Positions 37,906 through 45,674 of a stretch of DNA of 64,000 nt are shown one piece after another. The stretch spans positions 62,001 through 126,000 of the forward strand of contig NZ_NSBT01000024.1 in the NCBI RefSeq assembly GCF_002285435.1. The letters are read 5' to 3'. A model generated the notes under the pieces. That model saw only the letters and a program-made list of their open reading frames with translations. It did not search any database and had not been told where the DNA came from. The stretch comes from Actibacterium ureilyticum (GTDB taxonomy: Bacteria > Pseudomonadota > Alphaproteobacteria > Rhodobacterales > Rhodobacteraceae). Position numbers and translations under genes: made by a program. Positions within the stretch are counted from its first letter, which is position 1; each line of letters starts with the position of its first letter.

Positions 37906-38438
37906 TTGCGCCGCTGATGTTCGTCCAGCCGCGGCAGGATCTCGACAAAGTTGCACGGCGCATGGCGGTAATCCAGCTGATGCACCAGGATCTGGTCCCA
38001 GGCATCCTTGCACGCCCCGGTCGAGCCGGGCAGCGCGAACAGGTACGTGCCATTGGCCACCCCGCCGGTCGCCCGGCTTTGCACCGCGCTGGTGCCGATC
38101 TTCTTCATGCTGACAATGGTAAAGACCGTGCCGAAGGCGTCGATTTCCTTTTCATAGACATCGCGATGCGCCTCGACCGTCACGTCGCGGCCCGTCAGCC
38201 CCGTGCCCCCGGTCGAGATCACGACATCCACCCCCGGATCGGCGCACCAGGCGCGCAGTTGCGCGGCGATTTGATCCCGCTCGTCGCGCAGGATCTTGCG
38301 GTCGGCCAGCACATGCCCCGCCGCGCTCAGCCGGTCGACCAGCGTCTGGCCGGACCGGTCCTGATCCAGCCCGCGCGTGTCGGACACGGTCAGAACCGCG
38401 ATACGCACCGGAATGAACTGTTTTTCGCCTGTTGCCAT
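37902..38438 (-). CDS. moaB: Molybdenum cofactor biosynthesis protein B
   Basis: Adenylylates molybdopterin before metal insertion (MogA/MoaB fold). The 178-residue protein has TVSDTRGLDQDRSGQTL, the substrate loop ISTGGTGLTGRDVT and LPGSTGACKDAWDQIL. It overlaps the LysE gene upstream (TGATG) and the NUDIX gene downstream (ATGA). moaD and moaE are in the window at 55270-55964, away from this operon. Confidence 0.95.
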   Translation of the reverse strand: MATGEKQFIPVRIAVLTVSDTRGLDQDRSGQTLVDRLSAAGHVLADRKILRDERDQIAAQLRAWCADPGVDVVISTGGTGLTGRDVTVEAHRDVYEKEIDAFGTVFTIVSMKKIGTSAVQSRATGGVANGTYLFALPGSTGACKDAWDQILVHQLDYRHAPCNFVEILPRLDEHQRRK

Positions 38439-39049
38439 CAATTCCGCTCCAATACCGCCAATCGGATGGCCAGCCCCGCGAAAATGCCCGACGACACGAT
38501 GGCCAGCCCGCGTGCGAAGCGGGGCGAGCCGGTCAGGCGGCGCCCCATGCTGCCGGCGAAAACCCCCACCGCGCCGTTCACGACCAGCCCGCCCACAGCG
38601 ATCAGCGCGCCCAGGATCAGGAATTGCGGCAGCACCGCGCGGGTGGGGTCGACGAATTGCGGCACGAAGGCCAGCACGAACAGGATCACCTTGGGGTTGG
38701 TCAGGTTGACCATCAGCCCCTCGCGAAACGCATTGCGCGCGCGCGGCGCGGCGTTCAGGTGGCTTGGCCCCGTCAGGGTGCGCCACGCCAGCCACAGCAG
38801 ATAGGCCACCCCGCCCCAGCGGATCACGTCGAACAGCGCGGGATGCGCCGCCACCAGCGCGCCCAGACCCAGACCCGCCAGCGTGACATGCACCATACCG
38901 CCCAGCGCGATGCCGAAATCCGCCGCCAGCGCCGCGCGCGGCCCCGACCGCAGCCCCTGGCCCAGGCAGAACATCAGATCCGCCCCGGGCGTCAGGTTCA
39001 GCGCAAGTGCCGCGGGGATGAAGGCCAACAGGGTCAGCGGGTCGATCAT
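38438..39049 (-). CDS. LysE/RhtB-family exporter
   Basis: A 203-residue membrane protein with about five to six spans and the family motif ALNLTPGADLMFCLGQGL, exporting amino acids or related small molecules. The substrate is not evident. The ATG at 39049 overlaps the phosphoesterase stop (ATGA), and its stop overlaps moaB (TGATG). Confidence 0.9.
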   Translation of the reverse strand: MIDPLTLLAFIPAALALNLTPGADLMFCLGQGLRSGPRAALAADFGIALGGMVHVTLAGLGLGALVAAHPALFDVIRWGGVAYLLWLAWRTLTGPSHLNAAPRARNAFREGLMVNLTNPKVILFVLAFVPQFVDPTRAVLPQFLILGALIAVGGLVVNGAVGVFAGSMGRRLTGSPRFARGLAIVSSGIFAGLAIRLAVLERN

Positions 39050-39645
39050 ATGCTCACCTCGAACCAATTCGGCGTGGGGCCCAGGTTCACGACACGGGTC
39101 GCGCCGATCATGCCTTCCTGCCCCCAACTGTCATGGATATGCCCGCAGAGCGCCAGTCGCGGCTGGATGCGTTCGATGGCCGCCCGGATCTCGGTCGAGC
39201 CGACCGATTGCCCGCCCGATGTCACATCCGCCACGCCCTTGGGCGGGGAATGGGTGATAAGGATGTCGGCTTGCGTACAGGTGTCCAGCATCGCGCCCGC
39301 CTCGGCCTCGGTCAAGTCGCAGGACCAGTCGCCGAAGGGTGTGACGGGCACGCCATAGCCCAGCCCGAACAGCCGCACACCGTCGAATTCCGCCGGGGCA
39401 CCATGCAGCACATGGGTGCCCATGGCGCTGGCCGCGATCAACTCCTCGGCGCTTTCGGCATTGCCGGGCACCACGACCAGCGGCACGTCGATCCCATCCA
39501 GCAGGCGCATGGCCTGATCCAGCCCCTGCCGCATGTTGCAGAAATCCCCCGCCCCGATCACCAGATCGGCGTCCGCTGCGGCGGCCACCAGATCGGCGGC
39601 ACGGGCGCGCGCCGCGTGCAGGTCAGAGAAGGCCAGGATCCTCAT
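39046..39645 (-). CDS. Calcineurin-like metallophosphoesterase
   Basis: A 199-residue di-metal phosphoesterase. The motifs are FSDLH (residues 6-10), GAGDF (31-35), a PGNAE motif where GNHE is usual, ITHSPP and GHIHDSWG. The PGNAES variant (Ala for the common His/Asp) is seen in single-domain YfcE-like and related enzymes. The substrate is unknown. It is coupled by ATGA overlaps to the UDG gene upstream and the LysE gene downstream. Confidence 0.88.
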   Translation of the reverse strand: MRILAFSDLHAARARAADLVAAAADADLVIGAGDFCNMRQGLDQAMRLLDGIDVPLVVVPGNAESAEELIAASAMGTHVLHGAPAEFDGVRLFGLGYGVPVTPFGDWSCDLTEAEAGAMLDTCTQADILITHSPPKGVADVTSGGQSVGSTEIRAAIERIQPRLALCGHIHDSWGQEGMIGATRVVNLGPTPNWFEVSI

Positions 39646-40430
39646 GCGCCGCCGCGCAGGCGCGCCTGCAACATCAGCAGGTCATGCCACGCCTCGCGCT
39701 TGGCCACCGGGTTGCGCAACAAAAAGGCCGGATGGAACATCGGCAGGGCCGGACGGCCCAGCGCCTCGGCCCACTTGCCGCGCAGCCGCGTGATGCCGCG
39801 CATCCCCAGCAGCGCCTGACAGGAGTGATTGCCCATCAGCACCAGCACCTGCGGATCGGCCAGTTCGACATGGCGCTGCAGGAAGGGCAGCATCATCGCA
39901 ACCTCGTCCGGTTTCGGGTCGCGGTTCTGCGGCGGGCGCCAGGGCAGGACATTGGTGATATAAAGCGCAGCCTCGCTGTCGGGCGCGGTGCGGTCCATGC
40001 CGATGGCGGCGAACATCCGGTCCAGCAACTGGCCCGCGCGCCCCACGAAGGGCAGCCCGCGCATATCCTCGTCGCGGCCCGGCGCCTCGCCAATGACCAT
40101 GATCCGCGCCGCCGGGTTGCCATCGGCAAACACGGTGTTGCGCGCGCCCTGTTTCAGTTCGCAATGGGTGAAGTCGGCCACCGCCTCGCACAGTTCGTCC
40201 AAGGTGCCGGCGGCTTGCGCCAATGCCCGCGCCTCGGCCACCGGATCGGCCTGCGGCACCGGCTGCGGTTCCGGGGCGGCCTGTGCCGCGCGCTTGGGCT
40301 TGGGCTGGTCGCGCAGCGCATAGCGGTCGACCGGCGCCGCGGCAATCGCCTCGTCCGCGCCCAGCTCGACCTGCCAGGCCAGAAGCGCCAGCGCGGTGTG
40401 ATAGTCCAGGTTGTCCGCCGATTGAATCAT
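39642..40430 (-). CDS. Uracil-DNA glycosylase superfamily protein without a complete Fe-S ligand set
   Basis: A 262-residue protein of the family 4/5-like UDG superfamily. Motif A is GEAPGRDED (114-122), NVLPWRPPQNRDPKP follows, and motif B is HPAFLLR (233-239). Family 4 enzymes carry four Cys for a 4Fe-4S cluster; here only Cys81, Cys90 and Cys204 are present and the spacing is wrong, so the cluster is probably absent. An N-terminal, Pro/Gln-rich extension (about residues 40-65) is unusual. It leads the five-gene coupled operon and is divergent from pyrB across 92 bp. Confidence 0.88.
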   Translation of the reverse strand: MIQSADNLDYHTALALLAWQVELGADEAIAAAPVDRYALRDQPKPKRAAQAAPEPQPVPQADPVAEARALAQAAGTLDELCEAVADFTHCELKQGARNTVFADGNPAARIMVIGEAPGRDEDMRGLPFVGRAGQLLDRMFAAIGMDRTAPDSEAALYITNVLPWRPPQNRDPKPDEVAMMLPFLQRHVELADPQVLVLMGNHSCQALLGMRGITRLRGKWAEALGRPALPMFHPAFLLRNPVAKREAWHDLLMLQARLRGGA

Positions 40431-40522
40431 GTCCGCACGCTAGGCCGACACGCGCGCGATGACAATCTCTTGCCGCCCCGCGCGTGCAAACCTATAACCC
40501 ACCCGACCGGATCGGAGGCCCC

Positions 40523-41476
40523 ATGACATTCCGCGCAAAGCACCTGCTTGGTATCGAGCCGCTGAAACCCGACGATATCCGTGAAATCCTGGACCTGGCC
40601 GATCAATATGTCGATCTGAACCGCGGCGCCGTCAAACATTCCGACGCGCTGGCGGGACTGACGCAGATCAACATGTTTTTCGAGAACTCCACCCGCACGC
40701 AGGCGTCGTTCGAACTGGCGGGCAAGCGGCTGGGCGCGGATGTGATGAACATGGCGATGCAGGCGTCCAGCATCAAAAAGGGCGAAACCCTGATCGACAC
40801 GGCGCTGACGCTGAACGCGATGCATCCCGACCTGCTGGTGGTGCGGCACCCGCATTCCGGCGCGGTCGACCTGCTGGCGCAGAAAGTCAACTGCGCGGTG
40901 TTGAACGCGGGCGACGGGCGGCACGAACACCCCACACAGGCGCTGCTGGACGCGCTGACGATCCGCCGCGCCAAAGGCCGGCTGCACCGTCTGTCGATCG
41001 CCATCTGCGGCGACATCGCCCACAGCCGCGTGGCGCGGTCGAACATCATCCTGCTGGGCAAGATGGAGAACCGCGTCCGCCTGGTCGGCCCGCCCACGCT
41101 GGTCCCCGGCCAGTTCGCCGAATTCGGCTGCGAGGTCTATGACGACATGGCCGAGGGGCTGAAGGACGTGGACGTGGTCATGATGCTGCGGCTTCAGCGT
41201 GAGCGGATGGATGGCGGCTTCATCCCGTCCGAACGCGAGTACTACCACCGCTATGGGCTGGACGCCGAGAAACTGGCCCATGCCAAGCCCGACGCCATCG
41301 TGATGCACCCCGGCCCCATGAACCGGGGCGTCGAGATCGACGGCGAGATCGCCGATGACATCAACCGATCCGTCATCCAGGAACAGGTGGAAATGGGCGT
41401 CGCCGTGCGCATGGCCGCCATGGACCTGCTGGCGCGGAACCTACGGGAACGGGCCGATGGCGGGGTGATGGTTTGA
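40523..41476 (+). CDS. pyrB: Aspartate carbamoyltransferase catalytic subunit
   Basis: Joins carbamoyl phosphate to aspartate in pyrimidine synthesis. It has 317 residues. The carbamoyl-phosphate loop is [17 protein letters not shown], with [11 protein letters not shown] and [11 protein letters not shown] further on. ATCGGAGGCC precedes the ATG. The stop codon overlaps a TTG start (TTTGA) of the next gene. Its last 26 codons recur almost unchanged 763 bp downstream. The dihydroorotase-like gene at 42801 is its probable assembly partner, as in other bacteria with a pyrB-pyrC' pair. Confidence 0.97.
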   Translation: MTFRAKHLLGIEPLKPDDIREILDLADQYVDLNRGAVKHSDALAGLTQINMFFENSTRTQASFELAGKRLGADVMNMAMQASSIKKGETLIDTALTLNAMHPDLLVVRHPHSGAVDLLAQKVNCAVLNAGDGRHEHPTQALLDALTIRRAKGRLHRLSIAICGDIAHSRVARSNIILLGKMENRVRLVGPPTLVPGQFAEFGCEVYDDMAEGLKDVDVVMMLRLQRERMDGGFIPSEREYYHRYGLDAEKLAHAKPDAIVMHPGPMNRGVEIDGEIADDINRSVIQEQVEMGVAVRMAAMDLLARNLRERADGGVMV

Positions 41477-42021
41477 GCGCAGCTTCGGATTGGGCAGATT
41501 TTCTGGAAAAGGGGGAGCATGTATTGTGGCAGGGGCAACCTGCTGGAAATTTTCTCAACCTGGAAAGGCGCGATTTGTTGCTGGTTCCCTTCTCAATCGC
41601 CTGGGCAGGCATTGCAGTGCCGATTGGTGGAATAATCATGGTCGCGGGTATTGCCGCATTGCTTGACGGTTCGCCGCTGGGTTTGGTGCCGATTTGCTTC
41701 GGTGGTGTGTTCTTTTTTGTGGGCTTGTATATGACCATCGGTCGGTTTGCGCATGACTATCTGACGCGTCGGTCGACGTGGTACGCATTGAGCAACAAGC
41801 GCGCATTTATTGCCACGAGCCTCCTAGGCAAGACACTCAGAACAAAAGCTATTTCCGTCGATACGGAAATCGGCTGGGAAGATGGTAAGGTTCAACGGAT
41901 TCGGTTTGGCGCTCCGTCCCGATCTGGCGCCCGATTAGTGGATTCTTTTGAATTCAGAAACTTAACAGATGGAAAGAGGGTGCTTTCCCTGGTTTACGCC
42001 ATTCAACGAGGCGAGACATGA
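41473..42021 (+). CDS. Membrane protein of bacterial PH-like type, first paralogue in the pyr operon
   Basis: A 182-residue protein. It begins with an acidic segment and a LWQGQP motif (near residue 18), then two membrane spans (about 37-60 and 70-90), then a soluble domain containing [10 protein letters not shown], as in bacterial PH-domain proteins. It starts at TTG, overlapping the pyrB stop, with GGGGTGA upstream, so its translation probably depends on pyrB. G+C is about one half by eye, clearly below its neighbours. It is a diverged paralogue of the gene at 42236. Function unknown. Confidence 0.75.
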   Translation: MSAASDWADFLEKGEHVLWQGQPAGNFLNLERRDLLLVPFSIAWAGIAVPIGGIIMVAGIAALLDGSPLGLVPICFGGVFFFVGLYMTIGRFAHDYLTRRSTWYALSNKRAFIATSLLGKTLRTKAISVDTEIGWEDGKVQRIRFGAPSRSGARLVDSFEFRNLTDGKRVLSLVYAIQRGET

Positions 42022-42143
42022 ACACGCTTTCCGCGAATAGCCGCCTGATGGCTTTCACCTGCTGCGCCTCCGCCGTGGGGGCGATCCATACTGTCTTAGA
42101 AACGGCATCTAGGCTTTTGATATCTATCATTATGAATACCTCG

Positions 42144-42239
42144 GGGCCGATGAACCGGGGCGTCGCCGTGCGCATGGCCGCGATGGACCTGCTGGCGCGG
42201 AACTTGCGGGAACGGGCCGATGGCGGGGTGATGGTTTGA
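42144..42239 (+). pseudogene. Shortened second copy of the pyrB 3' end
   Basis: In one frame this stretch encodes GPMNRGV joined directly to [20 protein letters not shown] and the pyrB C-terminus, missing the 23 codons that separate these parts in pyrB. From 42162 to 42241 it matches 41399-41478 at 77 of 80 bases. The three differences there, and two more in the GPM codons, are all synonymous. It is the 3' part of a 73-codon frame (42018-42239) whose ATG overlaps the preceding stop codon (ATGA) and whose stop overlaps the next TTG start. It may act as a coupling leader rather than a product. Confidence 0.8.
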
Positions 42240-42808
42240 GCACCGATGACGAATGGGCGGGTATCCTGTGGGAGGGTGAAGAGATCCTCTGGCAGGGGCA
42301 GCCCGATGGTGGGATCTATATCCACCCAAGCCGCTGGGCGGCCTTCGGTATCGGTGCATGCTTCTCTGCGATCGGCGTTGTGCTCTTTGTCATTGCGATT
42401 AGCGGCGCAGAGCCCGTCATATTCCTGTTCGCAGTCTTGTGGACCGGGATCAGCGGCTACCTCGCGTTCAGCCAATCCTATTGGCCAGCCCATAAACGCC
42501 GCCACACATTCTATACCCTGACAAACCGCCGCGCCATTCTGGGCATCGCCCTGCCCCGGCGTCGGCGCACGCTGAAAACCTATGAAATAACCGCCGAGAG
42601 TGACTACGATTATGTCCCCGGCCCGCTTGGCTCGATTATCTTTGACTATGTCGACGAGGGCGTGACTGTGAACGATGTGCCGCAGAAATTCGCTGCGGGC
42701 TTCATGCGTTTTGCAGATGCCGACAGGGTCTGGCCGATGATCCAGCGGCTTCAACAGGACATGCGCGACGCGCGCGCCGACGACAGCAACGGGACGACCA
42801 ATGCCTGA
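42236..42808 (+). CDS. Membrane protein of bacterial PH-like type, second paralogue in the pyr operon
   Basis: A 190-residue protein of the same plan as the one at 41473: LWQGQP near residue 18, two membrane spans (about 33-55 and 60-78) and a soluble domain with YTLTNRRAIL. It also starts at TTG over a TTTGA junction, here with the stop codon of the pyrB remnant. It overlaps the start of the dihydroorotase-like gene by 8 nt. Base composition is closer to the surroundings than that of the first paralogue, so this may be the resident copy. Function unknown. Confidence 0.78.
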   Translation: MSTDDEWAGILWEGEEILWQGQPDGGIYIHPSRWAAFGIGACFSAIGVVLFVIAISGAEPVIFLFAVLWTGISGYLAFSQSYWPAHKRRHTFYTLTNRRAILGIALPRRRRTLKTYEITAESDYDYVPGPLGSIIFDYVDEGVTVNDVPQKFAAGFMRFADADRVWPMIQRLQQDMRDARADDSNGTTNA

Positions 42809-44078
42809 CACCCTTATCACCAATGCCCGCCTGATCGACCCCGAGGTCGGAACCGAAACCACCGGCTGGCTGGCGGTCGATGGGGGCACCATCAGCGCCA
42901 CGGGCACCGATGCCCCGCCCAAGGCGGACCGGGTGATCGACGCGCGCGGCAAGTGCCTGGCGCCGGGGATCGTCGATATCGGCGTCAAGATCTGCGAGCC
43001 GGGCGAGCGGCACAAGGAGAGCTTTCGCTCCGCCGGGCTGGCGGCGGCGGCGGGCGGGGTCACCACCATGGTCACCCGCCCCGACACGCTGCCCGCCATC
43101 GACACGCCCGAGGTTCTGGAATTCGTCACCCGCCGCGCGCGCGAGGCCGCGCCGGTGCGGATCAAGCCCATGGCCGCCCTGACCAAGGGCCGGCAGGGGC
43201 GCGAGATGACCGAGCTGGGCTTCCTGCTGGATGCCGGCGCCGTAGCGTTCACCGATGGCGATACGGTCACCACCGATACCAAGGTGCTGAGCCGCGCCAT
43301 GACCTATGCCCGCAGCCTGGGCGCGCTGGTCATCGCCCATCCGCAGGATCCGGGCCTGTCGGCGGGGGCGGCGGCCACCAGCGGCAAGTTCGCCGCGTTG
43401 AAGGGTCTGCCGTCGGTCACGCCCATGGCCGAGCGCATGGCGCTGGACCGCGACATGGCGCTGGTCGAGATGACGGGCGTCAGATACCACGCCGACCAGA
43501 TCACCACCGCCCGCGCCCTGCCCGCGCTGGAACGGGCCAAGGCCAACGGGCTGGATGTGACGGCGGGCGTGTCGATCCATCACCTGACGCTGAATGAGCT
43601 CGACGTTTCGGATTACCGCACCTTCTTCAAGGTCAAGCCGCCGCTGCGGTCGGAAGACGACCGGCTGGCGCTGGTCGATGCGGTGGCCAGCGGGCTGATC
43701 GACGTGATCTGTTCGATGCACACGCCCCAAGACGAGGAAAGCAAGCGCCTGCCGTTCGAGGAGGCCGCGAGCGGTGCCGTGGCGCTGGAGACCCTGTTGC
43801 CCGCCGCGCTCCGGCTGGTCCATGCGGGGCAGATCGCGCTGCCGGTGCTGTGGCGTGCGCTGTCGCTGAACCCGGCGCGGCGGCTGGGGCTGGACACCGG
43901 GCGGCTGGCCCCCGGCGCGCCCGCCGATCTGGTGCTGTTCGACGCGGACGCGCCTTTCGTGCTGGACCGCTTCAAGCTGCGGTCGAAATCCAAGAACACC
44001 CCCTTTGACGGCGCGCGGATGCAGGGCAAGGTGATTGCAACCTTCGTCGCGGGCGCGCAAGTCTTCGGGGCGGACTGA
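42801..44078 (+). CDS. pyrC: Dihydroorotase-family protein, probably non-catalytic (pyrC' / pyrX type)
   Basis: A 425-residue amidohydrolase-fold protein in the pyrB operon. Active dihydroorotases carry a metal-binding His-x-His after PGxxD; here the segment reads PGIVDIGVKICEPGERHKES, with Gly61 and Lys63 in place of both His. The later TDHAPH metal/active-site motif is CSMHTPQDEESK, so its Asp is also lost. This pattern matches the inactive PyrC' proteins that stabilise aspartate transcarbamylase. A separate active dihydroorotase gene is expected elsewhere. It overlaps the upstream gene by 8 nt. Confidence 0.9.
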   Translation: MPDTLITNARLIDPEVGTETTGWLAVDGGTISATGTDAPPKADRVIDARGKCLAPGIVDIGVKICEPGERHKESFRSAGLAAAAGGVTTMVTRPDTLPAIDTPEVLEFVTRRAREAAPVRIKPMAALTKGRQGREMTELGFLLDAGAVAFTDGDTVTTDTKVLSRAMTYARSLGALVIAHPQDPGLSAGAAATSGKFAALKGLPSVTPMAERMALDRDMALVEMTGVRYHADQITTARALPALERAKANGLDVTAGVSIHHLTLNELDVSDYRTFFKVKPPLRSEDDRLALVDAVASGLIDVICSMHTPQDEESKRLPFEEAASGAVALETLLPAALRLVHAGQIALPVLWRALSLNPARRLGLDTGRLAPGAPADLVLFDADAPFVLDRFKLRSKSKNTPFDGARMQGKVIATFVAGAQVFGAD

Positions 44079-44086
44079 TTTTCATG

Positions 44087-44106
44087 CCTCCGGCGGGAGT
44101 ATTTGG
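44087..44106 (+). repeat. Possible dispersed Rhodobacterales intergenic repeat
   Basis: The short pyrC-plsY gap contains CCTCCGGCGGGAGTATTTGG. It has a small CTCC/GGAG inverted repeat and resembles a motif that I recall recurring between genes in many Rhodobacterales genomes. Only one copy was noticed in this window, so its repeat status rests on memory. Confidence 0.4.
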
Positions 44107-44119
44107 GGAACAATGAACC

Positions 44120-44728
44120 ATGCCTTTGATTGAGACCGCTTTGCCCGTTCTGGCGCTGGTGGCGGTGCTGGCCTATCTTCTGGGGTCCGTGCCCTTCGGG
44201 ATCGTGATCGCGCGGGCCTTCGGGCTGGGCGATCTGCGCGCCATCGGGTCCGGCAATATCGGCGCCACCAACGTGCTGCGCACCGGCAACAAGGTGGCGG
44301 CGGCGCTGACGGTGGTGCTGGATGCGGGCAAAGGCGGGCTCGCGGTGCTGATTGCGCGCGCGCTGGCGGGCGAGGATGCGGCGCAGCTTGCCGGGCTGGC
44401 GGCCTTTGTCGGGCATTGCTTTCCCATCTATCTGGGCTTTCGCGGCGGCAAGGGGGTGGCGACCTTCCTGGGCACGCTGCTGGCGCTGGCCTGGCCCGTG
44501 GGGCTGGCGGCCTGTGCCACCTGGCTGGTGATGGCGCTGGTGGCGCGGTATTCGTCGCTGGCCGCGCTGGTGGCGGCGGCGCTGACGCCGCTGTGGATGG
44601 TGTTTCTGGGCTATGGCACGTTCATCCTTCTGGGCATCTGTCTGACCATCCTGATCTATATCCGCCATGCGCCGAACCTGAAGCGGCTGAAGGCCGGGAC
44701 CGAGCCCAAGATCGGCCAGAAGGGCTGA
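44120..44728 (+). CDS. plsY: Acyl-phosphate:glycerol-3-phosphate acyltransferase
   Basis: Makes lysophosphatidate from acyl phosphate and glycerol-3-phosphate at the inner membrane. The 202-residue protein has about five spans and the three PlsY motifs: GSGNIGATNVLR, HCFPIYLGFRGGKGVAT and a final loop. It follows the dihydroorotase-like gene by 41 bp on the same strand. It converges on the alpha/beta hydrolase gene with a 6-bp gap and no terminator. Confidence 0.96.
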   Translation: MPLIETALPVLALVAVLAYLLGSVPFGIVIARAFGLGDLRAIGSGNIGATNVLRTGNKVAAALTVVLDAGKGGLAVLIARALAGEDAAQLAGLAAFVGHCFPIYLGFRGGKGVATFLGTLLALAWPVGLAACATWLVMALVARYSSLAALVAAALTPLWMVFLGYGTFILLGICLTILIYIRHAPNLKRLKAGTEPKIGQKG

Positions 44729-44734
44729 GCCGCC

Positions 44735-45601
44735 CTATGCCGGGGGCAGGTCCAGGATCGCGGGCCAGGCGGCGGCGCTGCGCTGGGACAGAACCTCGAT
44801 ATGGCGCAGCGAAGTCAGGCCGTAATCGGCCGGGTCCAGCGCGGCGAAGTCGACCCGCCCCGCGGCAAAGGCATCGGCATAGCGCCGCACCGCCACGGGC
44901 GGGACCACCACATCGTCGGTCATGGTCAGCATCCGGATCCGCGGACCCGGCAGGGTGAAATCCGGCTGTGGCAGGCTGTCGCCGATATCATCATGGAAAA
45001 ACCTGCGCCGCGTGCACCATCGCCGCCATTGCCAATAGACCCCCGCCGGCAGGTCCGCGCCCAGCAGCATCCGCCGCCCCGGCAGGTATCCCGCCAGCGC
45101 GGTGCCGACCGGCCCCAGCACGAACCAGAAGGCCAGCGCGATGGGCCGATAACTCCACGGGTGGTCGGTGTGATGCGCCATGCCCGCCCCGATGGTGGTG
45201 ATCCGCGACACGCGCGGATCGAACTGCCGGAATGCGATGCCCAACCCACCCAGCGAATGGCCCAGCACCCAGAGCGGCCCGTCCGGTGCCAGTTCGGCCA
45301 AGCAGCGCTCGGCCGCGCCCTGATCGTGCAGCGTCCAGTCGGCAAAGTTTGCCCGGCTGTCCCGCATCGGCCCCGTCCGCGAGGCACCGAAATCACGATA
45401 ATCATAGGTCAGCACCCCCACGCCGCGCTGCGCCGCCCAACGCGCGAAGGGCTGGTAATAGCGTTGCGGCACGCCGGTCGCCCCGTGCAGCACCAGATTG
45501 GCGCGCGTCGGTCCCACGGCGGGTGTGAACCGCGCGGTCAGCCTGGCGCCCTTGGCCCGGATGGTGACGGGCGTGAATTCCGGGTTGGTGTCGGCGCTCA
45601 T
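44735..45601 (-). CDS. Alpha/beta hydrolase controlled by a divergent TetR gene
   Basis: A 288-residue alpha/beta-fold hydrolase. The nucleophile elbow is GHSLGG (near residue 113), preceded by TYDYRDFGAS; candidate Asp (MTDDVVVP) and His (LRHIEVL) complete the triad. It resembles the COG4757 group of uncharacterised hydrolases. AAGGGGAT precedes the ATG. It is divergent from a TetR-family gene, with two palindromic sites in the 73 bp between, so it is the probable target of that repressor. Confidence 0.87.
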   Translation of the reverse strand: MSADTNPEFTPVTIRAKGARLTARFTPAVGPTRANLVLHGATGVPQRYYQPFARWAAQRGVGVLTYDYRDFGASRTGPMRDSRANFADWTLHDQGAAERCLAELAPDGPLWVLGHSLGGLGIAFRQFDPRVSRITTIGAGMAHHTDHPWSYRPIALAFWFVLGPVGTALAGYLPGRRMLLGADLPAGVYWQWRRWCTRRRFFHDDIGDSLPQPDFTLPGPRIRMLTMTDDVVVPPVAVRRYADAFAAGRVDFAALDPADYGLTSLRHIEVLSQRSAAAWPAILDLPPA

Positions 45602-45614
45602 GCGATCCCCTTAT

Positions 45615-45655
45615 TAGACCGGTTGGTCTATAAGACATCTGGACCGATCGGTCCA
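45615..45655. promoter_or_regulatory. Two palindromic operators between the hydrolase and TetR genes
   Basis: Site 1 (45615-45630) is TAGACC-GGTT-GGTCTA and site 2 (45640-45655) is TGGACCGATCGGTCCA, a perfect 16-bp palindrome. They share the RGACC/GGTCY arms, are 25 bp apart centre to centre, and flank a TATAAG hexamer. Such arms are typical of the YxaF/LmrA-like branch of TetR repressors. Control of both divergent genes is inferred. Confidence 0.75.
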
Positions 45656-45674
45656 GCCCCGCTATGACGGGCGC

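Noticed and set aside
42018-42143. A real small gene fused to the pyrB tail
   Set aside because: The first 42 codons have no recognisable protein features and the last 31 are a deleted copy of PyrB. A coupling leader or remnant is more likely than a functional protein.
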